The notes beneath the pieces are model-generated. The model searched no databases and was not told where the DNA came from. It worked only from the letters and a program-made list of their open reading frames with translations. Shown here in pieces: positions 52,603-64,000 of a stretch of 64,000 bases of DNA. The position numbers and the translations under genes are program-made. Position 1 is the stretch's first letter, and each line of letters begins with the position of its first letter. The stretch spans positions 620,001-684,000 of the forward strand of contig JBEWZL010000179.1 in NCBI GenBank assembly GCA_045837725.1, read 5' to 3'. The DNA comes from Vermamoeba vermiformis (lineage: Eukaryota; Tubulinea; Echinamoebida).

Positions 52603-52964
52603 CTCTCTTGTGTTGTTCAGGCTTTTTGCTTGTTGAAATTTTGTTTGGTGCTGCGCTGATCCAATTTTAAAACAAATCGTTCATGAATGGACCAGATCGT
52701 AAAAATTTTGTTTCCAACAAGTTTTCGTACAAAAAAAGCACAAAGAATTTCATGGACAATCCAGGAGGGAACGCTCAAAGTAGTTCAACGGGAGAATTCG
52801 ATGTAAAAGCAGGATGCTGCAGTGAAAGAAGTGCAACTCTTTCCTTTACAGATGAACTCGAGACGTACAGTAAATAGCATCTTAATTTATTCGGTCACAA
52901 ATGACAGGTGACGAGCAAAGTTGCAAAGTATTTTTGTTTCAATTGTTAGCTTTCCCTTTTAGTG
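52603..52964. promoter_or_regulatory. Divergent region, PEP synthase / kelch receptor kinase
   Basis: This 362-bp gap separates the two start codons. It holds a short open frame (52683-52877), listed separately. No TATA box was seen. Confidence 0.35.
52683..52877 (+). CDS. Possible small protein, unknown
   Basis: An open frame of 64 codons begins MNGPDRKNFVSNKF and ends DELETYSK. It is hydrophilic, with two adjacent cysteines (KAGCCSE). It could be a small gene, a 5' exon, or an upstream frame in the leader of the receptor gene at 52965. There is no family support, so it may also be chance. Confidence 0.25.
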   Translation: MNGPDRKNFVSNKFSYKKSTKNFMDNPGGNAQSSSTGEFDVKAGCCSERSATLSFTDELETYSK

Positions 52965-55900
52965 ATGGCCTCCACTAAAATCGTATCAGGTACGTTTAAA
53001 TCAATGTTATAATCTCCTTCCTTATTTGAGTTAGCACTAACTATTTTTTTTTAGCCGTAATTATCCTTATTTTGGGTTCGGTTGCACTTTCCAATGGTAA
53101 GTTTATTAGTGCCACAAAATAAACTGCACGCTATTAATTATTGCCGATATTCTGTTGCAATTTTTAAATTTTATTCTTTTGATCAGGCTGTTTTACCTTC
53201 ACCTTTCCGCTTCCCACAGATCGGTTTTCTACGTCAATCGCCTCTGTAGAGAACTTTGTAATATTTATTGGAGGAAGAATGACCACGGCAAGGGAGATTA
53301 TTTTGGACAGTGTTGACATCTTGGATACGCAAGCTCCTCGATCAGCTCAAAGGTGGACTTCCTCGGTTATGCATTCAAGACGTGTTAGAGCGCTAACAGC
53401 TACAATTGGAAAGAAATTGTTTATATTTGGAGGAGTCAATGGGGCTAATGAAGCAGTCCGGGATGTGGAACTGCTTTCTTTCGAATCTTCGCCACCAGTT
53501 ATGTCTATCGTTGGCACGATCGATTATGACCGTTCAATAACGTCCGGTAACAATTTTTTGACGGTCGTAGGCAACGAGCTTGTAATTTCAATTGAAAATG
53601 GACTGCTATTTTACGACTACACTACGAACATTACAAGAACAGCTACCTTTGCGGCTTCAACTACAGTGCATGTGACTGGAGGATTATTTGCTGTTGATGA
53701 TCAGGCCTTTGTAGTCTTCAACGAAGGCGTCACGGTGTATCGATCAGGAAACTACACTTTAGAATTCCAACCCTTCCGTTACGGCATGGACATTAACGGC
53801 AGACTCATTGGTGCATATTACTTAAATACACTTGGCTACATAATTTCGGAAGCAGGCATAACACTTTTCAACCCACAAACTATCGAACTCCTACCGTGGC
53901 AACAAACATCAAATTTGGTTAATTCAGCAGTCCAGCATGAAAACAACTTGTTCATGTTCACTGGCCCCAGTCGCGGTGTTGTCAATACTATCACGACATA
54001 TCAAGCACTTTCACAAGTCAAGTTCTCGTTGCCCTATACACGATACAACTTTGCCTCAGAGGACTTTGCAGTGGTTGGCAGCGGTGATAACTTGTACGTA
54101 GTTGGCTGGACGTTCAATTCGCCCGTGCCATCGACGCAGGTGCTGGTCTACGACATTGCGAACAGCCGTCAGCAGTTCACACCATTCGATTTCGATAAAG
54201 ACTTTGATTTGGAAGCACTACACGAGCAGAACGACATAATTTACACAATTGTGAGGATCCCTTCAGATGGACAACGAGAGCTGATTGTGTACAACTTGAG
54301 ATCAAGAACAGGCACTGCCCGTCTCTTGAACGCCCCTTACGAGTTCAAAAGTGCCCACACAATCAATGGAAGCAACTTGATTTACTTTCACGGCACTGAT
54401 TCTACACAACCTGTCACGGACATTATATTGGTCTACAATCCGAATCCTGTTGGGCTGCAAGTTATATCTGTTCCAAACGGGTACGAGGTAACCAACCTGT
54501 ACACAGTCGGAACAAAGATATTTGTCGACAGACGGTCACTTTCACTTCCGATCTCAACGCTCGACATCTTTGACACGGCGACAAGTCAATGGAGCACGTA
54601 CAATCTTTCATCGGCGCAGCTAGAATTCTTCGTGCTCAGCAAAGGCAACAAGCTTGTGTTGTTCCCTGATCACTTTGCGATGCTCTATCAATTCGACGTT
54701 TACGACTATGGCCGAGATCGTTGGTCTGTCATTCAAATCGAGACACCGAGAAGATTTGTTACTTCAGAGATTGTAGATGACATTCTCTACATCGCTGGTG
54801 GAGTTTCAGAAGAAGGAAATTTCTTGGACTCAGTCGAAGTGTACGACTTGGTCACGTTAAACAAGATCAATAGTCTGAAACTTCAAGAGCCAAGACGATT
54901 AATACTCGTCGAGTCGTTGCAGCCCTATCTTGTCTTCGCTGGTGGCGAGCTCACGGATGGATCTTTGTCAGCGCACATTGAAATCTACAACACGCACAAT
55001 CAAAGCTGGCACGGCCGTGCATTATTTCCGCTACCAGAACTGATTGGACTGAACTTCGGGATCTCTGCAGTTGACTCAAGACTGTTTTTCCGATACAACA
55101 ATTACGTCTATATTCTCGATCTGACGAACATGCGTATTGATCCGCTGATGATCCCGTTCATGTCCGGATATGGCAGCCACGTGATAGGCACGAACATCAT
55201 CTTCTACGGTCAGTACGGAAGACTCTCCGTGTACTTCTTTTACGAGGTGACGACTGGCTCGGTCTTTCAAATCAACACCCCTCACGTGTACGACAGAAAA
55301 CACACGTTGCTGTGGCAAAACCAATTTGTGTTTTTCATGCGTGGGATTGCTGTAGTGCCCGTGCCCTTCATGTCGAACACATTGACAAGCCAACACGTGT
55401 TCATGGACCAATCAGTCCAGTTCTTCGTCAACGCGACTGGCAACTCTCTTCGCTACAGCTGGCGCTTAAATGACAGGCCTTTGAATGTCACATCACCAAC
55501 ACTGACAATTCCTCGAGAAAGCCTTCAGAACGGAGTGTACTCCGTCCACATCACTGACCACTGTCAAGCGACTACATCGCAGTCAGCTTCACTGATTGTT
55601 GAACCACCGCCATCCTTTACCCGACCGTTCTCTCAAGTGATCGCATTATGCAACGCTGTGGCACGCCTCCAAGTCGAGACTACAGGCGAGGAAGTTCAAG
55701 TGCACTGGACTCTGAACGATAGACGGTTACCCGATTCTGGCCGGTCAATTGAAATTCCTATGGCGGACTTGGATTGTGACGCAACGCATCGCTTGTGTGC
55801 TATTGCATCAAATCCATCAGGATCGACTCCGAACTGTGGTCCTTTGCAGCTGTTAGATATAACTCGTGTGTTTAATGGCCCAAGACCCGATTCCAACAAC

Positions 55901-57648
55901 CCGTTCTTGACAACTGGCTCGCACATCACGCTTCAGATTGACGTTATCTACGAGAGCTGCACCAATCACACGTGGTATCTAAACAACGTTGAAGTTCTCC
56001 CATCCAATGATCGCTCAAGCACGTATGATTTTGTAATTGGACCCGAAGGCGCTCAGTCTGGCTCGAAGTTCTACGTCGTGGCAATCTGTGGAGAGTCACG
56101 ATTAACCTCGGACCCGTACATAGTCCCAGATACTACTATTCCCGTATGGGCCTTTATTATTATCCTAATTGGTGGTGCTGGCGTTGTCAGTGCAGTTGTA
56201 GTCATCACTTACATCAATTACAAACGGCTGCAACGAAGCAAAGAACAAGAAGTCGAACTCAAAACCATGTTAAGCAAAGCGCACGAAGAAACAATTGCTC
56301 ACCGCAATAACAAAGGTGCACAGCTCATCAGCTGCATTACTTGGGAGTGGGAGCCAGACAGCAGCTTCTCGTTCGCTCCCATCGATAATTTCCCTGTTCG
56401 CATTGACACTTCACACCTCAGTCTCGGAAAGAAGAGTGATCTGCTTGAAGTCGATGTCTGGACACAAGGTGTTTTAGAAATTTCATCAAAGAAGATCAAG
56501 AAGAGAGCGAGAATATCATCGTTCTTGAATCAACGATTGATCGAAGAATCGCCTCACGTTACGATCTATGCGCCGCAGTCTCCAAAGTTCGAAGTTAAAG
56601 TCTCACCAGAAACTTTCAGTCTTGAAGACGGCACTGACGTCACCGTGACAGTCTCGGTCCGATTGCGAATTACCACCAAAGTGAAGATCAAGCTGTTGAT
56701 AGTCCTCGAGAACCAACGCGTCTATTCGTCAATTGACTTCACATTGGCCAGTTTGCCCTCGCCGTGGATTGACCTCGAAGACATTCAAATGAGCAACGAT
56801 TTCCTTGGCCGCGGAGGGTAAGTGTCAAAGTTATCAGACTGGCCTTTATTAATGTTGTTCATAGTTTCGGATCCGTTGTTCGTGGCACGTACAAAGGACA
56901 AGATGTTGCTGTGAAGACGTTGAAAGAAGACATTATGGAAGAACAAGAAAAGAAAGAGTTTGACCGAGAAGTGATGATCATGCGCAGCTTGCGCCATCCG
57001 AACATTGTGCAATTCATTGGTGCTTCGAACATTATGAAGCGCGTTGCTATTGTCACTGAACTGGCACCATTAGGAAGCCTTGCGTCGCTCCTAGCCAAGG
57101 ACTATCTTATCGCTTATCCACTCAAGCTCGAGATCCTATTGGAGATTGCCAGAGCCATTCAGTTCCTGCACGCAAACGATGTCATTCATCGTGACATTAA
57201 GCCTGGCAATGTCTTAGTCTTCTCATTAGAACCGAAAGCAACGACACACGTCAAAGTGTCAGACTTTGGCACGTCAAAATTTGTTGCAGAACAGGCAGCA
57301 CCAATGACGAAGAACACAGGCACTGTGAATTATAATGCACCTGAAACATTCGGAAAGAATCCATTGTACACTTTCAGCGCCGACATCTTCAGCTTTGCAA
57401 TTATGATGTGGGAAGTTATTACGAATGTACCAGCCTTCTCAAAGGAAATTCATCCTGATTTCTCATTTGACTACAAGATTGAAGAGCACATCATTGCTGG
57501 CAGAAGATTGGAAATCCCACGTGAGGTTGACCCTCGTCTTGCCGCTCTGATCACTGATTGCTGGGCGCACGATCCAAAGAGCCGTCCTACAAGTGACAAC
57601 CTTGTACAGCGATTGAGTGTTCTCGCGCAAGAAACACGCAACAATTAG
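52965..57648 (+). CDS. Kelch/Ig-like receptor kinase (TKL type)
   Basis: Four exons (52965-52989, 53055-53096, 53187-56817, 56865-57648) give 1493 residues. A signal peptide (VSAVIILILGSVALSNG) precedes a beta-propeller-like ectodomain with kelch-style units (KKLFIFGGVNGANEAVRDVE; DILYIAGGVSEEGNFLDSVE; YLVFAGGELTDGSLS). Two Ig-like modules follow (RYSWRLNDRPLNVTSPTLTI; VHWTLNDRRLPDSGRSIEIP). The membrane helix is VWAFIIILIGGAGVVSAVVV. Inside is a beta-rich juxtamembrane domain (KFEVKVSPETFSLEDG; DVTVTVSVRLRITTKVKI) shared with the receptor at 60.5-64 kb. The kinase has GRGGFGSVVRG, VAVK, HRDIKPGN, DFG and APETF, all catalytic residues present; HRDIKPGN points to Ser/Thr specificity. Confidence 0.92.
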
Positions 57649-58310
57649 ATTGTGCTTGTTCATTGGTAGTGCTCGGTGCAACTCAAGTTCAAATACGCCC
57701 GCTCCTCACGGAGTTGTTGCAAGTATCTAGCGTCACGTTATAATTTCTCGCTTGAATCGCGACCTGTAATAATTTGTAGCATCAAATAAATTAATAGAAT
57801 TGTGTTTAACGAAAATTAATCATGGTTTTATTCTCACTGCTCCCAGCACAGCACAACACGATGACTAACAAAAAGACCAGGAAATGCATTTATAACACAA
57901 AATAAAACCGATGCAACAAGCAACTCTTCGTCCTGCAGATCCAGAAGGTTAGAAGTGATCTACAACGCTGGAAAAAAATGCGCTTACTCCCTATTATATA
58001 GGCCGCAATATTCAAAGTAAGTTGCTACAATATATTGACGGATCCGACTTCAATCGTAATTTTAATATTTACTTATTTTTCAAAAATATTCGTTTTTTAT
58101 ATTCTACGCTATTTAACGTAACTTACGACTGCAACAGGAAAGTGTGCACCATCTGAACCATAGAAAATACCAAAATAATGGAGGCGGCGCTACGACCAAT
58201 AGTTTCTCCAAATTAGGTAAGGAAACGGAGGCGGATGTTCTCGAAGAATCGAAATTTGGTTGTCATAAATAACCAATTTAACTTTATCTCATTAAAGTCA
58301 CAACACCATA
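57649..58310. other. Intergenic region
   Basis: 662 bp lie between the kelch receptor gene and the flavin oxidoreductase gene, both forward. It includes a poly(A)-like AATAAA near 57785, an AT-rich stretch, and a CArG-type core (CCAAATTAGG) at 58208-58217, about 95 bp before the next start codon. That is one of the few copies in a promoter position. No gene was recognised. Confidence 0.35.
58208..58217. promoter_or_regulatory. CArG box upstream of oxidoreductase gene
   Basis: CCAAATTAGG fits CC(A/T)6GG, the binding site of MADS-box (SRF/MCM1) factors. It lies about 95 bp before the ATG at 58311. Whether it is used is unknown. Confidence 0.35.
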
Positions 58311-60319
58311 ATGAAGCACAACAAGTTACACGAGGGCGAGATCGCGCTGCAAAGGATTACTAAAGTAGACGGCGAGATCTATGATGTAAGCTTAACAGTG
58401 AATCAGACGTTATATACTTATTTGTGTACTCATATATAAATATTATAGATGGTCGGTAGGGTCTTTAGGAGCTACATGCCAGATCAGCACCGAATATTTT
58501 TCGGAAATCAACCTTACTTAGCGCTCGGTAAGTGATATAGCCATAAACAGATAAAATATGTATATACTCATATTTAATAGGCTCTATTGATGCTGACGGC
58601 AGACCTTGGGCTAGTATCGTAGTTGGAAAACCTGGATTCGCTTCGTCGCCGCTCCCCACTTTACTCCAAATCAAAACTAATATTATACCTGGTACGCAAA
58701 AATTATAACTACTCTATACAAGCAATGAGATTGCTGACGAATTACAATACAGGTGATCCACTAAAGAAGGCAATTAAAAATGGATCTTATATCGGAATGG
58801 TTGGAGTTGAACTGCCAACAAGAAGACGCAACAGAATGAATGGCAGAATTATTGAAGTAAAATCTGGTCAGCACGATACATCCGACAACTTTTTCATCAA
58901 AGTAGATCAGAGTTTTGGAAATTGTCCGAAATACATCCAAACACGCTCAATCGAGATTGATGGACAAAAATTATCAGCATTAAGTCAAATTAAACCTCCA
59001 ACAGTATCAACGTCATTGAATGAAGAACAGATCTCGTTGATCCGGAAGAGCGACACTTTCTTCGTGGCCAGCAGCTACGTGCCCAATGACACAGACCCCT
59101 CGTCAGGTGCAGATGTTTCACATAGGGGAGGCAAGCCTGGATTTGTTGTGGTGCTCAATGAAACGACGCTCAAGTGGCCTGATTACACCGGCAAGTACGT
59201 GTCACGCAAACATAGTTTTGTCATGCAAAAATGTTCCTAACGATTTCGACTTCAGTTTCATCTTCAATACACTAGGCAATATATACAAGAATCCTAAATG
59301 CGGCCTTGTTTTTCCGAACTTTGAGACTGGTGACGTGCTTCAAATGACAGGCGAAGCATACATTTTGTTCGACGAAAAATCCTTGCCCGGTGCACAGCGT
59401 ATGGTGCAGTTTAATATCAAAGAAGTACGACACACGAAGGCCGCACTGCCATTCAAATCACAGTTCTTGGAGTACTCACCTTACTCACCTGAAATTGAGT
59501 GTAAGTGTCACCTTTGGAGAGTCATACACGAAGACTAATATCCGTCTTACAGTCGGACCTGGCATCAACCCAGAGACAGGCGTCAAGGGCTATACGTTGC
59601 AATGTTGTGACATTCGACAGGAGACACCTGACACGAAGACTTATCAGCTGTGCGGTGAGATTGCATTGACTAACAATCAAGTCCCTGGTCAATACGCGAC
59701 ATTCGACATAGAAATCAATGGTCAGAATTACGTCAGAACATGGACTATATCATCTGCTGGCGCCAAGTCAGACTACTCGATTGAAATCACAGTCAAGCGG
59801 AAAAAAGGCGGAATTGTGTCGAACTATCTGTTCGATAACTTTACGCTCGGCAGTGAGATTAAACTGACGGGCATGGGTGGAGAATTCACGTTGAAGAATG
59901 CGCTGGGAAACAAACAAAAGTTGCTTATGATCGCTGCTGGCACGGGCATTACGCCATTTATGTCAATGTTACAAGGACTCTTTGGACAACAACCAACACA
60001 CGACTTCACAAAGCTTGACATTGTCTTATTATACTCGAATAGGACATTAGCAGATTCGATCTTCTTGACGGAGTTAATGACGCTGACATCGGTGTCTGAA
60101 GGGCACTTTAAACTACTCGGAGTTACCACGCAGGAAGAAGTTGATTGGCTTTTGCACGGCAGAATTGATAAAAAAATGATTATTGATCACGTGCCTGACT
60201 TGCACGAACGGCGAGTAGCCCTGTGTGGTCCTGAAGAGTTCATGAAGCACGTGCAAGATCAACTCAGTGAATTGTCGTTTCCTTTAGCTGATTGTTTGTT
60301 AGAGAACTATAATTTCTAA
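58311..60319 (+). CDS. PNPOx-like flavin protein fused to ferredoxin reductase domains
   Basis: Six exons (58311-58385, 58449-58527, 58581-58691, 58753-59194, 59256-59500, 59553-60319) splice in phase to about 570 residues. The N-terminal half is a pyridoxamine-phosphate-oxidase-like FMN-binding split barrel (YMPDQHRIFFGNQPYLALGS; IDADGRPWASIVVGKPGF; NGRIIEVKSG; NPKCGLVFPNFETGDVLQ). The C-terminal half is a ferredoxin-NADP reductase module: PGQYATFDI and RTWTISSAG (FAD), KGGIVSNYLFDNF, LMIAAGTGITPFMSMLQGL (NAD(P)H) and ALCGPEEFMKHV. Similar fusions in bacteria and fungi usually add a C-terminal 2Fe-2S ferredoxin; here the protein ends soon after (LLENYNF). It probably moves electrons from NAD(P)H through FAD to FMN. 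The substrate is unknown. Confidence 0.88.
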
Positions 60320-60548
60320 TAAACGAAGCAACCGTCAATCACGCGAGATATTTTTGGGTTTTTCTTATCGTATCTTCTAGAACCTGAAGAAAAAACCATC
60401 TTCACTTAATTCGTACTCCAATAAAGCAACTCCATTGAATGCAGATGCAGTTGTAAGAAGTAGGTGCTTACAGGCTTTTGTTCGTCAGTTGCTGCGAAAT
60501 AAGTTATTTTTGTAAATATTTAAAAAGAAGAACAGTGCACTCCTTCAA

Positions 60549-63500
60549 ATGTCCTTATGGCTAAAGGCATGTACAATACTGCTGTTCATTGCGTGCATTG
60601 ATAGCATGCAATGGAGAGAGCCAACGTCTTGGACATTTATGGGCGTTTTGGATGGGCACGATTACTCTCGCGGAAGTCGCGCGTATTTTTGGAAACCTAA
60701 TTGCCCGCATGGTAAATAATCCATATAATATACGAACGATCGAAATTCAAATAAACAAATTAGTGCAAATTATTTTTAATTTTTCGTTCGAAAGTGTCAG
60801 ATGCCGTGTCATTAAATATCCTTTAATTTAATTTTCTACTTCATAATATATTAGTATTGTTAGAAAATAGTATTGAATAATTTTCGGCTTCAGTGAAATG
60901 AAGCGCTTTCCAGTCACATTTCTGATCTCTCGATTAGGCTTTTTACGCATTGGTGACGCGGTAACATCCGAAAATATCATACCCACACGAGTAATTGCCT
61001 GTGTATTTGGTCAAGATTACGAAATTACGCCTATATCTCACGATATGATGACGCTCATTTACGATCCCGCAAATAGCGAACTATTATTTTATCGAGGATT
61101 CGCACCAGGTACTAATTCAATAATGCTATAATATTATTTACTACTATTTACATGACTAACAATAATCAACCGTTCTCGTATTATCGGACTAGCAAACTCG
61201 ATCTGACATTTCTCAACGATTATAGGACCCGTAGCAATGTTAGGCACGATGATTACAACAACAGCATCATTTACGCCTGATGTTGGACGCGGAAAAAGAT
61301 CAACAGAAGCTGTTCAAGCGGTCGATCCGAACCTTCAATTTTATGCGGCTTTTATTGGGCCTTGTCTGGGCACCCATCAAGTAAGAAATTCTACCGCTCG
61401 CTATATTTAGCAATATAATTAACTATTTAAACACCCAGTGGTGCGATCTGACTTCGCGTTTCGAATCCGTGGGTCAGTTTATCATTGGATTTAATCCATT
61501 CGAAGCGCTTCACTTCTCAATGCCTGGAAATTTATTTTTACCGGCGTCCAATCCAAATCCATCGATATTGGGCTGCTTAGCGAAGAAATGTACGGAAAGA
61601 ACGATTTTGAAATTTGTTTCTCGTTCACTGAAACTATCATTAGGTGCCTGTGGCGGCTGCGTGCATGGAAATTGTACCGAAGATGGGCGCTGCGATTGTC
61701 ACCCTCAATGGATGGGTCTTAGTTGTGACAGTAAGAAACCACATCAGATCCGAATGTTGTTTCGTTTACTAATTTGGCGAAATATTGCAGAGGATATTAA
61801 TGAATGTGCGCAAGGCACCGCTCAATGTGACCCACTCGTAGAATGTATTAATGACATGGGCGGATATAGCTGTGGTAAGTACTAGAAACTTCTAGAACAA
61901 CATTGTCATTCGAAAATCTTTTGACACGAGCATCCGTTTGACTTTTTTTGACTGAAAGTTCAATTATACACTATGGTACATGATAATATCAATATATGGG
62001 CTCTATAATTAATTTTTGAAAGTTTTACGCCGTTCACATTTTGACACTTTTGACAGGTCCGTGTCCTCCAGGCTTCAATGACATCTACAGCAACGGCACA
62101 CTATGCGAAGGTAAATACTATAATGTATCATCTTTTGGTCCTAGTAATAATACTGTAGTACATTAGATATCGACGAATGTGCAGATCCAACGCTCAATAA
62201 TTGTGCGTCGTTGGGATTAAATTGCACAAATTTGCCGGGGAGATTTCAATGCACGGACTGCGAGGTTGGCAGCTACAGACCCACCCCGGGCTTGCAATGC
62301 AGATTTCAGTCGTGTGGCAATGGCAAGTGGGACGACAAAGAGGAGTGTGACGGTGGACTCGGCTGCTTTGCGAATAATTGCACTTGTTCGCCGCTGTGGG
62401 AACCTACTGTCCCGCGCTCACCTGACTGTCAACGACGTAAGAAAATTCTTGCAACACTTCATACAAACCTTTACGACTTTCCAAATTTGGAATTAATTGC
62501 TCTATTGCTTTGAAGAGAGGCGTTTCCTAATTTGGTCATATCCTTTAGGTTGCGGAAATCTGAGACTGGATCTGCCCGAAGAACAATGCGACGGCGGTGA
62601 AGGCTGTCGAGCAGAGCTGTGCATTTGCAACACTGGTCGCGGCTATCAGCCCATCAATTCAACTTCGTGTGGCTTCAGTAAGTGATGCACACCATTGTTT
62701 TCCTATTGTCATTGCTACTTGCAAATGATTTTTTGCATATGACACGTGTCACATATCGAATGACTCAATCATCTATGTTATGATGAATTACTTATTGTGA
62801 ATTGTGTTGTAGGACTGACAGACCCCGAAGATATTTTGTGTGCTCGGCTTTCAGGCAATGGCTGCGAAGAATGCACGCAATTCAACTGCATTTGGTGTCC
62901 GAACGAAGAAATCTCTTGCGTGCCCAGATCGAGACCCACTGGTGGTTGCACAAGTACGTACAATGAAAATAAATTTATTCTATCCATTGATTTTTTAGAT
63001 AAAATGAGGTGCATTAATAGTGAAATTTTACTATAAATTCCAATAATCGTGCTAAATGATATTAATTTTTTGTAATTATCAGCCACGTGCAATGGTGCCA
63101 TCGTAAATCCACCAGCTGATGACGTGGCAACTGAAAGTCTGAACAAAATCATTTTGATTATTTCACTAGTCGGTGCAGCGGTGATTGTCGTTGCAGGCAT
63201 TGGCATTGGTGTGCTGATCATTTATCGACGAAGAAAACGATTGAAACGATTGGAGGAAGAGCGATTACTCGATTTGGAACGGAAACGTATGGCTGCTGTT
63301 TCCAAATATGGAATTGCTCGGTCAGAAGTTGGTCAAACTACCGCTGGTGAATGGAACCCGCCAAATGATTCTACGTACGAAATTTCATTTTTTATTAATT
63401 AAACGCTAATTTTTTGCGACAGGCTAATCTTGGTCGAACAATTGCCGTTCACGGTAAGTAAAATGACTTTCCTAATTTGGTAGCACGAAGTTGATGAATG

Positions 63501-64000
63501 TTTTTCAGATGTCCAAAGCGGTGTTTGATTTTAACAACGGAGAAAATCAGTTCAAAGTCAATTCACTTTACGTTGACCGCGTCACAATCTCGCTCAAAGA
63601 TAAAGTCCCAAAACCACCGAAAAAACACAAGAAAATGGACGAAGACAAAATTCCGCTGGTCACGCAGACTGAACACAAGAAACGGTCCGGCGAGGCTGAT
63701 GAAGTTCATTTTGTCTTTCACAACGTCGACTCGCACAAATATCGCTTGGAATTTATGCCGAATTCGGGCTACTTAAAGAAGGTACAGTACAGCATGATTA
63801 AGCGCATATATTGTTGACACGTGTCAAAATACGAGCACGTGGATATCATTTACAATGGCCTAACGGCACACTTGCGATATTTTAACGTGTCAAAGTGTCA
63901 TAATGTCAAACTCATACTAATGTTTTTTTGTTCATTAGGGCAAAGACCTTGATATCACAGTGACTATGGAAGTTAAAATGACCACTGAAGTCGAGATAGT
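60549..64000 (+). CDS. EGF-repeat receptor, probably a receptor kinase (cut by right edge)
   Basis: More than ten exons, open at the edge. A signal peptide (SLWLKACTILLFIACIDS) precedes a novel N-terminal domain (WCDLTSRFESVGQFIIGFNP) and EGF-like modules (CVHGNCTEDGRCDCHPQWMG; calcium-binding type DINECAQGTAQCDP and DIDECADPTLNNCASLG). Two repeats follow, CGNGKWDDKEECDGGLGCFA and CGNLRLDLPEEQCDGGEGC, and then a PSI-like CEECTQFNCIWCPN. The membrane helix is IILIISLVGAAVIVVAGIGI with a basic stop (YRRRKRLKRLEEER). The juxtamembrane region ends DLDITVTMEVKMTTEVEI, matching the domain before the kinase of the gene at 52965. A kinase is therefore expected beyond 64000. The junction between exons 1 and 2 (about 60700-60890) is uncertain. 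Confidence 0.82.
62740..62751. repeat. TGACACGTGTCA palindrome (intronic)
   Basis: A perfect copy lies in an intron of the EGF receptor gene. CArG-type cores occur in other introns of this gene at 62526 and 63471. Confidence 0.55.
63815..63826. repeat. TGACACGTGTCA palindrome (intronic)
   Basis: A perfect copy lies in the last visible intron of the EGF receptor gene. About 60 bp downstream the intron has ACGTGTCAAAGTGTCATAAT, further half-sites like those at 42387. Confidence 0.55.

Overview
The window is nuclear DNA of a eukaryote. Genes are packed on both strands. Coding regions are split by many short introns (about 45-190 nt, mostly GT-AG with GTAAGT/GTATGT-type donors) and intergenic gaps are mostly under 600 bp. 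The standard code fits every model. The gene set suggests a free-living amoeboid protist, most likely an amoebozoan: two or three transmembrane receptor kinases with kelch/Ig-like, EGF or novel ectodomains, a bacterial-type PEP synthase, F-box and ankyrin proteins, a minor-spliceosome protein, and ordinary housekeeping genes. The species and the exact lineage cannot be fixed from this sequence. No retroelement, virus-like element, DNA transposon, rRNA or convincing tRNA was seen.

Layout. 0-1.4 kb: two divergent genes for secreted proteins. 1.6-12.1 kb: CCA tRNA nucleotidyltransferase, an MIT/coiled-coil protein (NRBF2/Atg38-like), a LYR-motif protein, ribosomal protein eS12, the translesion polymerase REV1, a small probable organelle membrane protein, and a short EGF-like membrane protein. 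12.4-19.6 kb: a many-exon WD40 gene with a convincing U12-type intron, beside PDCD7 (U11/U12-59K), a component of the spliceosome that removes such introns, and an unidentified basic protein. 19.9-31 kb: an accessory-looking block. Two F-box paralogues with matching intron positions flank an antisense P-loop NTPase; a short-chain dehydrogenase and two further F-box-like genes follow. 31-41.2 kb: RAD51C, an 85-residue protein, AGXT2-type aminotransferase, PA28-gamma, and DDX42. 41.2-64 kb: an F-box/ankyrin protein, a receptor kinase with a tyrosine-kinase-type catalytic loop, PEP synthase, a 1493-residue kelch/Ig-like TKL receptor kinase, a flavin oxidoreductase fusion, and an EGF receptor cut by the right edge.

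Functional themes are genome maintenance (REV1, RAD51C), RNA handling (CCA enzyme, PDCD7, DDX42), protein turnover (PA28, F-box proteins) and surface signalling (three receptors). Two short palindromes recur, mainly in introns: a CArG-type element whose best copies are the 16-mer TTTCCWWWWWWGGAAA, and TGACACGTGTCA. Neither is explained by the annotated genes. They and the U12 intron beside PDCD7 are the most interesting signals here.
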